From positions 1 to 64,000 of the forward strand of contig NZ_SMLH01000006.1 of NCBI RefSeq assembly GCF_004349315.1: 64,000 nt of DNA, in the 5' to 3' direction. Numbering within the stretch: the first letter of the stretch is position 1; each line of letters starts with the position of its first letter. Positions 16,043-28,046 of this stretch are shown piece by piece. The stretch comes from Flavobacterium ranwuense. GTDB taxonomy: Bacteria; Bacteroidota; Bacteroidia; Flavobacteriales; Flavobacteriaceae. The notes below the pieces were generated by a model. The model had not been told where the DNA came from and ran no database searches. It was given only the letters and a program-made list of their open reading frames with translations. A program made the position numbers and the translations under genes.

Positions 16043-16879
16043 TTACGTGTTTATTTTTTTGATTTTATACTTCGCATCATAAGAAATCACCTGTTGTAAT
16101 ATTTTGATTGCAATTTCATTTTCACTGACAATCAATACTTCAGCAAAATTGCTACTCATGCTTACATTTAATATTCCATCGATTTCGGCCAATTTTTTTG
16201 TGATGGTTTCCATACAGCCACTGCACGTAATGCCTTCGAATTCATATAAATTCACAATAACCTGATTGTTCTTTTTCAACTCTATAAACAACTCTGAATT
16301 CGCTCTTGGTGCAATCGAATTTTCAGATACATTCATTTTTAAAAAATCAAAAGCACCTTTGAAAAGCAGTTCATATTCTTCTTTGCTTCCGCCAAAAGGA
16401 GGACCGGATTCAAACGTTCTATTGAACAGTAATCCCGCCAGAATTCCTTCATCAGCCAAAAGTTGATGCATTTTCCACACGTATTTTTGGCGCATTGTTG
16501 GAGGCAAAGCACAGAAAAAAGTTTGCTCAATAATCAAATCATATTTCCCTTGATGTTCAAAGAAATCACCCAGTATAATTTGAATATTAGAATTGTTTTT
16601 AAACTTTTCTTTTAAAACGGCCACTGGTGTTGGCGCAATATCTATAACGGTACTATTTGTAAATCCATCCTCCAAAAGATATTCGGCTTCATAACTGTTT
16701 CCACAACCGGGAATCAAAATACTGCAATTTTTATTAATTATTGTATCGACATACGTTTGTATGGGAGGTGATACTTTGCCTAAATCCCAACCGGTGGTTT
16801 TGGCTTCGTATTGGGCTTCCCAATAGGCTGCATCTAGCGGTTTATCGCAGGAAACTACACAACATTTTATATCTTCCAT
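16043..16879 (-). CDS. TPMT-like methyltransferase fused to a heavy-metal-associated domain
   Basis: A 278-residue two-domain protein. Residues about 15-205 are a SAM-dependent methyltransferase of the thiopurine S-methyltransferase type: YWEAQYEAKTTGWDLG at the start, SAM loop ILIPGCGNSYEAEYL, and the later DLIIEQTFFCALPP and FGGSKEEYE blocks. Residues about 210-278 form an HMA fold with the metal-binding GITCSGCMETI. Stand-alone TPMT-type enzymes methylate thiols, selenium or tellurium compounds and sulfide. The fused metal-chaperone-like domain suggests action on a metal(loid) or a thiol bound to metal (inference). It lies 54 bases downstream of the persulfide dioxygenase gene. Confidence 0.85.
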   Translation of the reverse strand: MEDIKCCVVSCDKPLDAAYWEAQYEAKTTGWDLGKVSPPIQTYVDTIINKNCSILIPGCGNSYEAEYLLEDGFTNSTVIDIAPTPVAVLKEKFKNNSNIQIILGDFFEHQGKYDLIIEQTFFCALPPTMRQKYVWKMHQLLADEGILAGLLFNRTFESGPPFGGSKEEYELLFKGAFDFLKMNVSENSIAPRANSELFIELKKNNQVIVNLYEFEGITCSGCMETITKKLAEIDGILNVSMSSNFAEVLIVSENEIAIKILQQVISYDAKYKIKKINT

Positions 16880-16933
16880 AATTCGATTTTTTTGAAATTG
16901 CCATTACTATTGAAATTGCCATTGAAATTGCTT

Positions 16934-18349
16934 TTATTTCAATACTTTGCTTTGGCAAACGAAATCCGTTTTTGGAACATCCGTTTTTGAAATAGCATTA
17001 AAACCACCTTCAATTTCAGTGAAATTTCTAAAACCGCGTGCTTCTAATATCGAAGCCGCAATCATACTGCGGTATCCACCCGCACAATGCAAATAAAAAT
17101 GTTCTTTTGGATTAATATCTTTGATCCATTCATTGATAACCGCTAATGGCTTGCTGTACGCTTCTTCAACATGTTCAGCGCAATATTCACTTTCTTTACG
17201 AATATCGATTACTTTGCTTTCGCCAATTTTTACTGCTGCAGCAAATTGGTCGGCAGTGATTCTATGTACGGTATCAATTTCTTTTCCAGCTTTTGCCCAA
17301 GCATCAAAACCACCATCAAGATGACCAATCAAGTTATCAAATCCCACACGGCTTAAACGCGTAACGGTTTCTTCCTCTTGTCCCAGTTCACAAACAATTA
17401 GGATGGGTTGTTTTACATCGGCAATTAAAGCACCTACCCAAGGAGCAAAATCACCATCTATTCCAATGTTTATGGATTGGGGAATAAATCCTTTGGCAAA
17501 TTCTCCGTTTTTTCGGGTATCCAAAATTAAGGCTCCGGCTTCTTCAGCCGCCGCTTCAAATTCGACTACAGATAAAGCGCGCATTCCTAAGTGCAATACG
17601 TTTTCAAAGCTGTCATATCCTTTTTTATTCATTGCCACATTCATTCCAAAATAGGCGGGTGGTGGTAATAAACCTTCGGTTACTTCTTGTATAAATTCGG
17701 CTTCAGTCATATTCGCACGCAACGCATAATTCGTAGCTTTTTGGTAGCCAATGGTTGATACTGTTTCCTTACTCATATTTTTTCCACAGGCACTTCCTGC
17801 ACCGTGAGCCGGATAAACAATGACATCATCTGCCAAAGTCATCACTTTATCTCTTAAAGAATGAAATAAGATACCCGCTAATTCCTCTTGTGTCATGTCT
17901 GCCGCTTTTTGGGCCAAATCCGGTCTTCCCACATCACCAATAAACAAAGTGTCTCCAGAGAAAATGGCATGGTCTTTTCCGTTTTCGTCAATCAATAAAA
18001 AAGTGGAGCTTTCCATGGTATGTCCCGGAGTGTGCAATACTTTTATTTTGATGTTTCCAATGGTGAATTCCTGTCCGTCTTTAGCAGAAATACATTCAAA
18101 TTCACAGCTTGCATTTGGACCATAAACGATAGGAGCGCCCGTTTCTCTGCTCAAATCTACGTGACCGGATACAAAATCAGCATGAAAATGGGTTTCAAAA
18201 ATATATTTCAATGTAACGCCGTCTCTCTCCAATCGGTCTAAATAGGGTTGGGTTTCACGTAACGGATCAATAATTGCCGCTTCGCCATTTGAAGTTATAT
18301 AGTAAGCACCTTGGGCTAGACATCCCGTATATATTTGTTCTATTTGCAT
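16934..18349 (-). CDS. Persulfide dioxygenase-rhodanese fusion (MBL fold)
   Basis: A 471-residue cytoplasmic fusion of a metallo-beta-lactamase fold and two rhodanese domains. The MBL part (about 1-240) has THFHADFVSGH at residues 53-63. Phe59 replaces the second-site His of zinc hydrolases, which is compatible with the single-iron ETHE1-type site; the later ligands are in LHTPGHTMES and SGDTLF. Rhodanese 1 (about 260-355) has a weak loop IVCELGQEEE. Rhodanese 2 (about 370-460) has the canonical LHCAGGYRS active-site Cys. Such enzymes oxidise glutathione or other persulfides to sulfite and move sulfane sulfur. A TauE/SafE exporter gene upstream could remove the sulfite. Confidence 0.9.
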   Translation of the reverse strand: MQIEQIYTGCLAQGAYYITSNGEAAIIDPLRETQPYLDRLERDGVTLKYIFETHFHADFVSGHVDLSRETGAPIVYGPNASCEFECISAKDGQEFTIGNIKIKVLHTPGHTMESSTFLLIDENGKDHAIFSGDTLFIGDVGRPDLAQKAADMTQEELAGILFHSLRDKVMTLADDVIVYPAHGAGSACGKNMSKETVSTIGYQKATNYALRANMTEAEFIQEVTEGLLPPPAYFGMNVAMNKKGYDSFENVLHLGMRALSVVEFEAAAEEAGALILDTRKNGEFAKGFIPQSINIGIDGDFAPWVGALIADVKQPILIVCELGQEEETVTRLSRVGFDNLIGHLDGGFDAWAKAGKEIDTVHRITADQFAAAVKIGESKVIDIRKESEYCAEHVEEAYSKPLAVINEWIKDINPKEHFYLHCAGGYRSMIAASILEARGFRNFTEIEGGFNAISKTDVPKTDFVCQSKVLK

Positions 18350-18430
18350 GATTGCATTTTTTTAATTTTATAGTACCAATGTACTTCTGTTTTTTTAGGA
18401 TAAACAGTGACAATTGTTACATTCCATTTT

Positions 18431-19219
18431 TTAATTCAAGAAAAATTCTTTGATAATAATATAAATTCCCATTACTAATAGAAACCAACCAAAGATTGGT
18501 TTTAGTTTAGCCCCATCTATTTTTTTTGAAAGCTTGATGCCAATAATCATCCCTATAAAAGCCATACTCGAAATCATCAGTAAAAACGAATAGTCTATAG
18601 GTGTACCAATATATAAATCACCACCAAAACCAATACTAGAGTTTATAAAGATAATCAATAATGAGGTGCCAACGGCTTGTTTCATTGGTAAATTAGCAAA
18701 AAATAATAATGCAGGTATGATTAAAAACCCTCCTCCGGCACCTAAAAACCCAGTGACAATTCCAACTAAAAATCCAATTAGTCCAAGCTGTGTATAATTT
18801 GTTTTTGGTGGATTCGTTACCGTTTTTGTTTTGCGTATCATAGATATTGCGGCTGCTATCATGAGTACTGAAAAAACAATCATTATCAGGAAATTTTTAG
18901 ATACTTGGTAGGAAGCAATAGAGAAAATTGTTGCCGCAATTTTTGGGAAAATGACTTCCCGAATGATCAGTATCGAAAAAACCGAAGGAATGGCAAAGTA
19001 TAATGCTGATTTAATTTTAAGATTTCCCATTTTATAGTGACTGATACAGCCAAATAAAGCCGTAATTCCCACTATAAACAGAGAATAACTGGTAGCATTT
19101 TCTGGGTCTATTTTAAAGAGATAAACCAGAATAGGAATAGTAAGAATCGATCCACCGCCTCCAATTAATCCTAATGAAAGTCCAATAATAATTGAAGCAA
19201 AATAACCTAAATATTCCAT
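18431..19219 (-). CDS. TauE/SafE family anion exporter
   Basis: A 262-residue polytopic inner-membrane protein with about eight hydrophobic helices in two repeats. The repeated GGGGS motif is visible (GLIGGGGSILTIP near residue 18-30 and GFLGAGGGFLIIPALLF near 158-174), typical of the TauE/SafE/YfcA family that exports sulfite, sulfoacetate or related anions. It is the first gene of the leftward sulfur group, 81 bases before the persulfide dioxygenase gene. Sulfite as the cargo is an inference from that neighbour. Confidence 0.9.
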   Translation of the reverse strand: MEYLGYFASIIIGLSLGLIGGGGSILTIPILVYLFKIDPENATSYSLFIVGITALFGCISHYKMGNLKIKSALYFAIPSVFSILIIREVIFPKIAATIFSIASYQVSKNFLIMIVFSVLMIAAAISMIRKTKTVTNPPKTNYTQLGLIGFLVGIVTGFLGAGGGFLIIPALLFFANLPMKQAVGTSLLIIFINSSIGFGGDLYIGTPIDYSFLLMISSMAFIGMIIGIKLSKKIDGAKLKPIFGWFLLVMGIYIIIKEFFLN

Positions 19220-19583
19220 TTTAATTTTTTTTGAAGCACCATTTCTGTAATTAATTTATTAGGTAATGAATAAAAAAATTTCTTTATGGGATCGAGCATT
19301 TTAGTCTTTTTTCTATAGTTTGGATGGTAAAAGTAGTCTAAAAAACTCAAAAAAGTGGGGATGATTTTTGGACTAAAAAAAAATACAAGTACTTGATTGA
19401 TTGAATATTGTTTACTTATTTCCTATGGATTTAATAGACTTATTTCATAAAAATAAGCACTAATTTTATAGTTTATTGATAGTTAATGTTTTGCGAAAAC
19501 GTTTTCTTATGAATATTATCCAATTAACAATTCAGGCGTTTATTGTTAGCTAAAATCTTTGTATTTTTACAAAAAACATCACT
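19220..19583. other. Divergent intergenic region
   Basis: It separates the leftward sulfur operon from the rightward rhodanese gene and should hold both promoters. No convincing TTTG/TAnnTTTG pair with right spacing was found. Poly-A/T tracts are frequent. No gene is seen. Confidence 0.4.
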
Positions 19584-19895
19584 ATGAATTTAACACAAGA
19601 AGATTGGGTTTCTCAATTTGAAACTGACGAAAACGCAGTAATTTTAGACGTGAGAACCGAAACCGAATTTAACGAAGGGATTATAGCCAATGCCATTAAT
19701 ATTGACATTCACTTGGGACAAGGTTTTATAACTGAAATTGAAGCGTTAGACAAAACAAAAAACTATTATGTGTATTGCCGTTCCGGAATGCGAAGTGCAA
19801 AAGCCTGCGAAATAATGAATGAGCTGGGTTTTGAAAATGCGTATAACTTAGTTGGAGGCATTATGGATTGGGATGGAGAAGTAGTTGAACCATAA
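19584..19895 (+). CDS. Single-domain rhodanese
   Basis: A 103-residue stand-alone rhodanese (sulfurtransferase) domain. Catalytic Cys is in YYVYCRSGMRSAKACEIM, a six-residue active-site loop of the type that accepts sulfur rather than phosphate. CDC25-like LDVRTETEFNEGIIANAINI precedes it. It has no signal peptide, so it is cytoplasmic. It is divergent from the sulfur operon and followed by its own strong terminator, so it is a single-gene unit. It likely moves sulfane sulfur with that operon (inference). Confidence 0.93.
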   Translation: MNLTQEDWVSQFETDENAVILDVRTETEFNEGIIANAINIDIHLGQGFITEIEALDKTKNYYVYCRSGMRSAKACEIMNELGFENAYNLVGGIMDWDGEVVEP

Positions 19896-19927
19896 TAAAC
19901 AAAGAGGCTTATGCCTCTTTGTTTATT
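19894..19927 (+). terminator. Terminator of the rhodanese gene
   Basis: A perfect 15-bp stem (19894-19908 with 19913-19927) and TTAT loop start at the stop codon. The flanks are A- and T-rich, so it could act in both directions. Confidence 0.8.
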
Positions 19928-19961
19928 TAAAATTTAAATTAAAAACATAATATACTTTAGT

Positions 19962-21542
19962 ATGAATGTAATACCAGAAGAATTTAAGATTACAACATTA
20001 TTGAATCAAGATACGTATTTAGTTGACGGAGAGTTAAAAAAATGGACGGGTCAGACCACGCCTGTTTTTTCAACGATTTCATCCACTGAAGAATACGGTC
20101 CCACTATTTTAGGTTCAATCCCGTTTATGGGAGAAGCCGAAGCGCTGGAAGCGGTAAATGCGGCTAGCGCGGCCTATAATAACGGTCAAGGATTATGGCC
20201 AACCATGAAAGTGGCGGATCGCATAAAATGCATGGAAAATTTCGTTACTCAAATGAAAACAACCCGTAAAGAAGTTGTTAAATTATTGATGTGGGAAATT
20301 GGAAAATCATTGGGTGATTCTGAAAAAGAATTTGACAGAACCGTAGAATATATCTATGATACTATCGACAGCTTAAAAGAATTAAACAGTCGTAGTGCTC
20401 ATTTTTCTAAAGTACAAGGGATAAATGCCATGGTTCGTAGAGGACCGCTTGGCGTTGTTCTATGTCTTGGGCCTTATAATTATCCGTTGAATGAGACTTT
20501 TTCGTTGCTGATTCCTGCATTGATTATGGGGAATCCGGTAATTTTTAAACCGGCAAAACATGGTGTTTTATTGATTTCACCTTTATTGGAAGCTTTCAGA
20601 AACAGTTTTCCAAAAGGAGCTATCAATATTGTGTACGGTCGCGGACGTGAAGTGGCTTCACCAATAATGAAATCCGGAAAAGTAGATATTTTGGCTTTGA
20701 TAGGAAACAGTAAATCAGCGATTGCTTTACAAGACCAACATCCTAACAAAAACAGATTGCGTTTGATATTAGGTTTGGAGGCAAAAAATCCTGCGATAAT
20801 CCTTCCGGATGCCGATTTAGATTTGGCTATCCAAGAATGCATTGCGGGCTCTTTATCGTTCAATGGACAGCGTTGTACGGCTTTGAAAGTCTTGTATGTG
20901 CATGAGTCTATTGCAGATGAGTTCAACAAACGTTTTGCTGCCAAAGTTGACGCATTGGTTTTTGGTAATCCGTGGGATGCCTCCGTGTTACTGACGCCTT
21001 TACCAGAAAAAGAAAAACCGGCTTATATTCAGGAATTGATTGATGATGCTACCAGTAAAGGTGCAGCGATAATCAATGAAAAAGGAGGGAAGCATTCGTC
21101 TAATTATATTTTTCCCGCAGTTTTATTTCCTATAAACAAAGAAATGCGTGTGTATCACGAAGAACAATTTGGTCCGGTTGTGCCTATTATTTCTTTCAAA
21201 GACATTCAAGAGCCTTTGAACGATATGGCGGAATCAAATTACGGGCAACAAGTGAGTTTGTTTGGAAAAGACATCAAAACCATTGCGCCGCTTATTGATG
21301 CTTTGGTGAATTTAGTGTGTAGAGTAAACTTGAATAGTTCTTGCCAAAGAGGACCGGATGTTTTCCCTTTTACAGGACGAAAAGATTCAGCAGTAGGAAC
21401 ATTGAGTATTCACGATGCCTTGCGCTCGTTCTCGATTAGAACTTTTGTAGCGTCTAAAGACAATGATTATAACAATGCTATTTTGCAGAAATTATTGAGC
21501 AGTAAAGAATCTAATTTTATTAATACCGATTTTATTTTGTAA
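19962..21542 (+). CDS. gapN: NADP-dependent glyceraldehyde-3-phosphate dehydrogenase-like
   Basis: A 526-residue aldehyde dehydrogenase. The catalytic Cys305 is in NGQRCTALK and the general base Glu273 in [10 protein letters not shown]. The fold markers GPYNYPLNE (oxyanion Asn), IFKPAKHG (cofactor Lys) and EEQFGPVVP are present. The GQRCTA context and GLEAKNP resemble non-phosphorylating GapN, which oxidises glyceraldehyde 3-phosphate straight to 3-phosphoglycerate and makes NADPH without ATP. It is about 40 residues longer than classical GapN. It is a single gene between two terminators. Another ALDH specificity cannot be excluded. Confidence 0.8.
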   Translation: MNVIPEEFKITTLLNQDTYLVDGELKKWTGQTTPVFSTISSTEEYGPTILGSIPFMGEAEALEAVNAASAAYNNGQGLWPTMKVADRIKCMENFVTQMKTTRKEVVKLLMWEIGKSLGDSEKEFDRTVEYIYDTIDSLKELNSRSAHFSKVQGINAMVRRGPLGVVLCLGPYNYPLNETFSLLIPALIMGNPVIFKPAKHGVLLISPLLEAFRNSFPKGAINIVYGRGREVASPIMKSGKVDILALIGNSKSAIALQDQHPNKNRLRLILGLEAKNPAIILPDADLDLAIQECIAGSLSFNGQRCTALKVLYVHESIADEFNKRFAAKVDALVFGNPWDASVLLTPLPEKEKPAYIQELIDDATSKGAAIINEKGGKHSSNYIFPAVLFPINKEMRVYHEEQFGPVVPIISFKDIQEPLNDMAESNYGQQVSLFGKDIKTIAPLIDALVNLVCRVNLNSSCQRGPDVFPFTGRKDSAVGTLSIHDALRSFSIRTFVASKDNDYNNAILQKLLSSKESNFINTDFIL

Positions 21543-21563
21543 TCTTTTTTGATTGAAAAATTT

Positions 21564-21596
21564 AAGCCGTCTCGTTTTTGCGAGTCGGCTTTTTTT
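21564..21596 (+). terminator. Terminator after the gapN-like gene
   Basis: An 11-bp stem with one mismatch (21564-21574 with 21581-21591) and a TTTTTG loop is followed by a T-run. It lies about 20 bases past the stop codon. Confidence 0.8.
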
Positions 21597-21767
21597 ATGG
21601 AATTATGGCATGGAATAAACTCTATTTTATGGAGAAATTAAAAATATAAAAGGACTGTCAACACGTATTCTGATATTTGTTTTTAAAGATTAATTGGTTT
21701 GTAATAATCTGATTATCAGTATTTATTATTATATTTACGTAATAAAAATAACTTAAAAAATAATAAT

Positions 21768-22487
21768 ATGAAAAACATTAAATTTTTTTTGAAACCAGTT
21801 TTGATATTAGTTTTTACCGTTGCCTTTTTATCTTGTAAAAACAATAAAACGGAGAAAACAGAACCTGAAGAAGTTATGCCTATAGATACTGCTACCGCTG
21901 TTGCTGTATTTGAACCTTTTAAAGTAATTGGAATAAAGCACAAAATAGCGGATTATGAAAAATGGAGAAAGGAATATGATGCGCATGATTCTATGCGAAT
22001 GGTGTATGGAATCTCACATTATATGGTAGGAAGAGGAATTGACGATGCGAATATGATTATGATAATAGATAAAATTAATGATGTCCAAAAAGCAAAAGAA
22101 TTTAGTGTACTTTCCGATCTGAAAGAGACGATGAAAAAAGCCGGGGTTACCGGTAAACCTGAATTTACGTATTATGAGGTAATACGAAATGACGACACAC
22201 CGATTAATCAGAAAGACCGATTGATGGTGACGCATCGTGTAAAAGATTTTGATGCCTGGCTCAAAGTATACGATGCCGAAGGAACTGCCAAAAGAATGGA
22301 AGAAGGATTTATAGACAGAGGAATGGCCAGAAGTATAGACGATCCAAATATGGTGACGCTGGTATTTGCCATTACGGATATGAAAAAAGCAAAAGAAAAC
22401 ATCACCTCCGAAGCAAAGAAAAAACTGATGATGGATGCCGGTGTTGAAGGCGCTCCACAAATGTTCTTTTATAAGATAACGGATTAA
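21768..22487 (+). CDS. Lipoprotein with two tandem repeat domains, unknown function
   Basis: A 239-residue exported lipoprotein: signal peptide of about 22 residues with lipobox FLSCKN. The rest is two homologous halves of about 90 residues (about 50-138 and 150-239). Each shares the pattern HxxxDxxxWxxxYD, then GMxxxxDDxNM, then KAKE and a final FxYYxI or FFYKI. The repeat size and pattern recall ferredoxin-like dimeric alpha/beta barrels of the ABM type, here fused in tandem. I do not know a function. It has its own promoter region and strong terminator and is not in an operon. Confidence 0.7.
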   Translation: MKNIKFFLKPVLILVFTVAFLSCKNNKTEKTEPEEVMPIDTATAVAVFEPFKVIGIKHKIADYEKWRKEYDAHDSMRMVYGISHYMVGRGIDDANMIMIIDKINDVQKAKEFSVLSDLKETMKKAGVTGKPEFTYYEVIRNDDTPINQKDRLMVTHRVKDFDAWLKVYDAEGTAKRMEEGFIDRGMARSIDDPNMVTLVFAITDMKKAKENITSEAKKKLMMDAGVEGAPQMFFYKITD

Positions 22488-22500
22488 TTTATACCTTTTA

Positions 22501-22550
22501 ACCCTATAAAAAAAGCCGTCTCGAAAATGAGACGGCTTTTTTTATAGGGT
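22501..22550. terminator. Strong bidirectional terminator
   Basis: A perfect 22-bp stem (22501-22522 with 22529-22550) with a six-base loop contains a GC core and A/T runs on both sides. It lies 14 bases after the lipoprotein stop codon. Confidence 0.88.
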
Positions 22551-22860
22551 TTAGTTTGGTGATGAGATTTTTATTCTCAAAAAATTATGTAATGTGTCTA
22601 GTCTTTTTAAATATTATAAAATTTTCATTGCTTTACGGGAAACCGTAAAGCAATGAAAATGAAACCATTTAGATTTGTTGATATAGATTAATTATGGTTG
22701 ATTATCTATACATTAGCAGAAGTCATTTAATGGCACGAAGCCATTCAAATTGGAGGGATTAGTGCCACTTTATGGCTGGTATATTAAGTTATACAAAAAA
22801 GATGAGCATGAAGAGAAAAACTAGTGTAAAAATTAACATCAATTTTAACGTAACACAATT
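22551..22860. repeat. Perfect 18-bp inverted repeat with GAAA loop, in a gene-free gap
   Basis: Bases 22621-22638 pair without mismatch to 22643-22660 around a GAAA tetraloop. No T-run follows, so it is not a standard terminator. The rest of the gap (to 22860) has a weak TGGCAC/GTGCCA pair near 22731 and 22768 and no gene I can support. Confidence 0.6.
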
Positions 22861-23328
22861 ATGAAGAAAATTAAAAGTGAATCTAATATTATTCATTTTA
22901 GCGTTGGAGCAGGAATGTTTCTTTGGCTGGCAATTATAAGTTTTTTGCATACATTTCTTTTTATAATTTCAAAATATATATTAATCATAGTTTCTGTTGA
23001 TTCATTGGTGATTTTTTGGATAAATGAGATACTCTATTTGATTTTATTTGCTTTAGTAACTTGGAAAATTTTCAACTGGATTAAAAATAGTAATATTGAT
23101 AACGCAACGGCAAGACAGATTTTAAAAACATCTATTATCTCTTTAGTAGTAATTCAATTTTTTCAATTAGTAATATCGTATTATCTATTTGATATTTTAG
23201 TAGAAAAATATGCAATACAATTAGATAATTATCATGAAGCAACAAGGTCGGGGCACTTACAAATAGTTCAGTCTGCGAGGGAATTTCTTCTTTATATTGT
23301 TTTGGGAGTATTAATTTATAGAAAATAA
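22861..23328 (+). CDS. Unknown multi-pass membrane protein
   Basis: A 155-residue, very hydrophobic protein with four likely membrane helices (about residues 14-42, 48-72, 90-115 and 140-153). The pattern, with a charged loop KNSNIDNATARQILKTS between helices 2 and 3, recalls small DUF2975-like membrane proteins, but I am not sure of the family. The gene stands alone with KatG converging on it. Function unknown. Confidence 0.6.
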   Translation: MKKIKSESNIIHFSVGAGMFLWLAIISFLHTFLFIISKYILIIVSVDSLVIFWINEILYLILFALVTWKIFNWIKNSNIDNATARQILKTSIISLVVIQFFQLVISYYLFDILVEKYAIQLDNYHEATRSGHLQIVQSAREFLLYIVLGVLIYRK

Positions 23329-23498
23329 CTATAAAAATAACGGTTTCCCAAAAAGTGCGGAATCATCAAGAAAAGTAATCGTAGTAACTAGAAAAACCTA
23401 GCAACTTATAAAGTTTGATTAATCTGCAAATCAAACTATAAACCAAAAAAGATGATCCGTTGCCAGACCACCTTTTTAAACAAATTATAAAATCTAAA

Positions 23499-26169
<2,671 letters not shown>

Positions 26170-27513
26170 ATGAAAAACAGCAACCGTTTAACAGTATTAG
26201 TTATGCTGACAGGTTTCTTTATATCCTGTCAGGCACAAAAAAATAGAAAACAAGCAGGCACAGAACAAAATCCCGAGCAAAAATTGAACTCAAAAGAAAT
26301 CAAACTACTCATCGACAGCCTGAGCAATGCTTTGGACAGGTTATATATTTATCCTGATAAAGCGATTCTAATGTCAAAGAGTATAAAACAGAAATTAAAG
26401 AACGGTGATTATAATAAAATAGGTTCGCGACAGGAAGTTGGTTTTCAATTGCACAATGATCTTCAGCAAGCTCACAGAGACGGGCATCTTGGACTCAGAT
26501 ACAATCCCCAACTGGCGGCCTACCTTAGTAAGCCGATGTCCGATGATGAGAAACTACAGCAACGTGTACAGGATTTAAACGCTGCACGTGAAAGTAATTT
26601 TGCCTTTAAAAAAACAGAGCTATTGTTTGGCAACATAGGATACATAAGATGGGATGAATTCGTGGGGTGTGTAGAAGAGGCTCAGCCCACTTTAAATGCC
26701 GCATTTCAATTCGTGAGCAACTGCAAAGCATTGATCATTGATATGCGTTATAACGGAGGGGGATCACCGGAAATGGTGCTTCGAACCCAAAATTATTTTT
26801 TCAATCAAAAAACACATATGAATGATATTATTAACCGTTCAAACGATACACTCAAGAGGTATACTGATCCTGCAAAAACGGATTTCAAGCTAAATATGCC
26901 TGTTTATATTTTAACCAGCCGACTTACTTTTTCAGGAGCTGAAGATTTCACTTATGGTTTGAAACATGCCAAACGTGCTACCATTGTAGGCGAAACTACC
27001 GGCGGAGGAGCGCATCCAACCGGTTCCTATGATATGGGTCAGGGTTTTGTAGCAAATATTCCTATTGCCCGCGCTCCTGTTGAAGCAGATTGGGAGGGAA
27101 TAGGTGTGTTGCCCGATGTTTCTATACCTTCAGAACAGGCTTTTACAAAAGCAAGGATTTTGATCTCCACAGAACTCTTATCGAGAGCAAAAGACGAAAG
27201 AGAAAAAAATATGTTTCAATGGAATTTGAACAATATAAGATCTGAAACGACAAAAATGCCAGATTCTGTAGTTTTAAATTCCTATACAGGCGTGTATGAA
27301 GGTGGCTTAGATTTTCATATAAAAGACAATCAATTATTCTGCATGAATGCCGAAAGAGGAAATGTATTATTTGAGCTTAGATACATTGATAGCAATTTAT
27401 TTGTGCTCGATGAAAATGTTCAGGTGCAGTTTGAAAAAGATGCTACAGGTACTTATACCCATTTGAAAATGCTGTGGAAAAACGGGGCTGTTACAGAAAA
27501 GCTCAAGATGTAA
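26170..27513 (+). CDS. S41 family peptidase, lipoprotein
   Basis: A 447-residue exported lipoprotein (lipobox GFFISCQ) starting at the ATG at 26170. It belongs to the S41 group related to IRBP and tail-specific proteases: an N-terminal helical region (about 45-110), then the core with IGYIRWDEF, ALIIDMRYNGGGSPE (the NGGG loop) and the nucleophile Ser in TSRLTFSGAEDF, followed by VGETTGGGAHP. The C-terminal 100 residues (SYTGVYEGGLDFHIKDNQLF) form an extra small beta domain. No PDZ domain is obvious. It probably acts at the outer membrane or periplasm. No operon partners. Confidence 0.87.
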   Translation: MKNSNRLTVLVMLTGFFISCQAQKNRKQAGTEQNPEQKLNSKEIKLLIDSLSNALDRLYIYPDKAILMSKSIKQKLKNGDYNKIGSRQEVGFQLHNDLQQAHRDGHLGLRYNPQLAAYLSKPMSDDEKLQQRVQDLNAARESNFAFKKTELLFGNIGYIRWDEFVGCVEEAQPTLNAAFQFVSNCKALIIDMRYNGGGSPEMVLRTQNYFFNQKTHMNDIINRSNDTLKRYTDPAKTDFKLNMPVYILTSRLTFSGAEDFTYGLKHAKRATIVGETTGGGAHPTGSYDMGQGFVANIPIARAPVEADWEGIGVLPDVSIPSEQAFTKARILISTELLSRAKDEREKNMFQWNLNNIRSETTKMPDSVVLNSYTGVYEGGLDFHIKDNQLFCMNAERGNVLFELRYIDSNLFVLDENVQVQFEKDATGTYTHLKMLWKNGAVTEKLKM

Positions 27514-27681
27514 ACAGATTAGCCATTGCATACTGCTGACAAGGACTATGCGCCATTTGTTGCTTTTTTCAATTCTAGAACTTCTTTATCTTAAAAATAT
27601 TACGTAATTTTAGAGTACTAAAAATACGAAACCAAAAGTCAGCAGGAACAATTTATCACTATTGGCTTTAAAAATAATTGA

Positions 27682-27885
27682 ATCATCAAAAAGAAAATCA
27701 AAATAGCAAAGGAAAACATTCACGAAAGGCTGCATCGGGAACCCTTTATCACACATCCTCGATTGAAGTTTATTCCTAATATTGTGCTCAATTTGATTAG
27801 CTGTATCGTCACACTTGTTGTGGTGGGTACATTGTTGTATTTACTGCTGAATTATTTGATAATGAAATTTTACCACTTGGATTAG
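27682..27885 (+). pseudogene. Broken small membrane-protein frame without a start codon
   Basis: A 67-codon frame with coding character (basic N-terminus, then LKFIPNIVLNLISC and a strong membrane helix IVTLVVVGTLLYLLLNYLIM) opens right after a TGA at 27679-27681 with no ATG near its start. It could be the remnant of a small one- or two-helix membrane protein. The rest of 27514-28046 holds nothing I can name. Confidence 0.3.
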
Positions 27886-28046
27886 TAAAAAACAACTCAC
27901 ATTTATATTGATTGCGTACATTTTAACAGGGTATTTTTTGTAAAGAGAGTGGGGCCAATACTATAAATAGAATCCTATTTATGCTAAAACTAATTTAGAC
28001 AAATTGATTTCAGTATGTAATGAACAATATGAAAATATTAATGCTG

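Noticed and set aside
22717..22824. 35-codon open stretch with protein-like composition
   Set aside because: It begins right after a stop codon, has no start codon and no recognisable motif. Too short to support as a gene or remnant.
23412..23437. 9-bp inverted repeat between the membrane protein and katG as a terminator
   Set aside because: Weak AT-only stem without a T-run on either strand.
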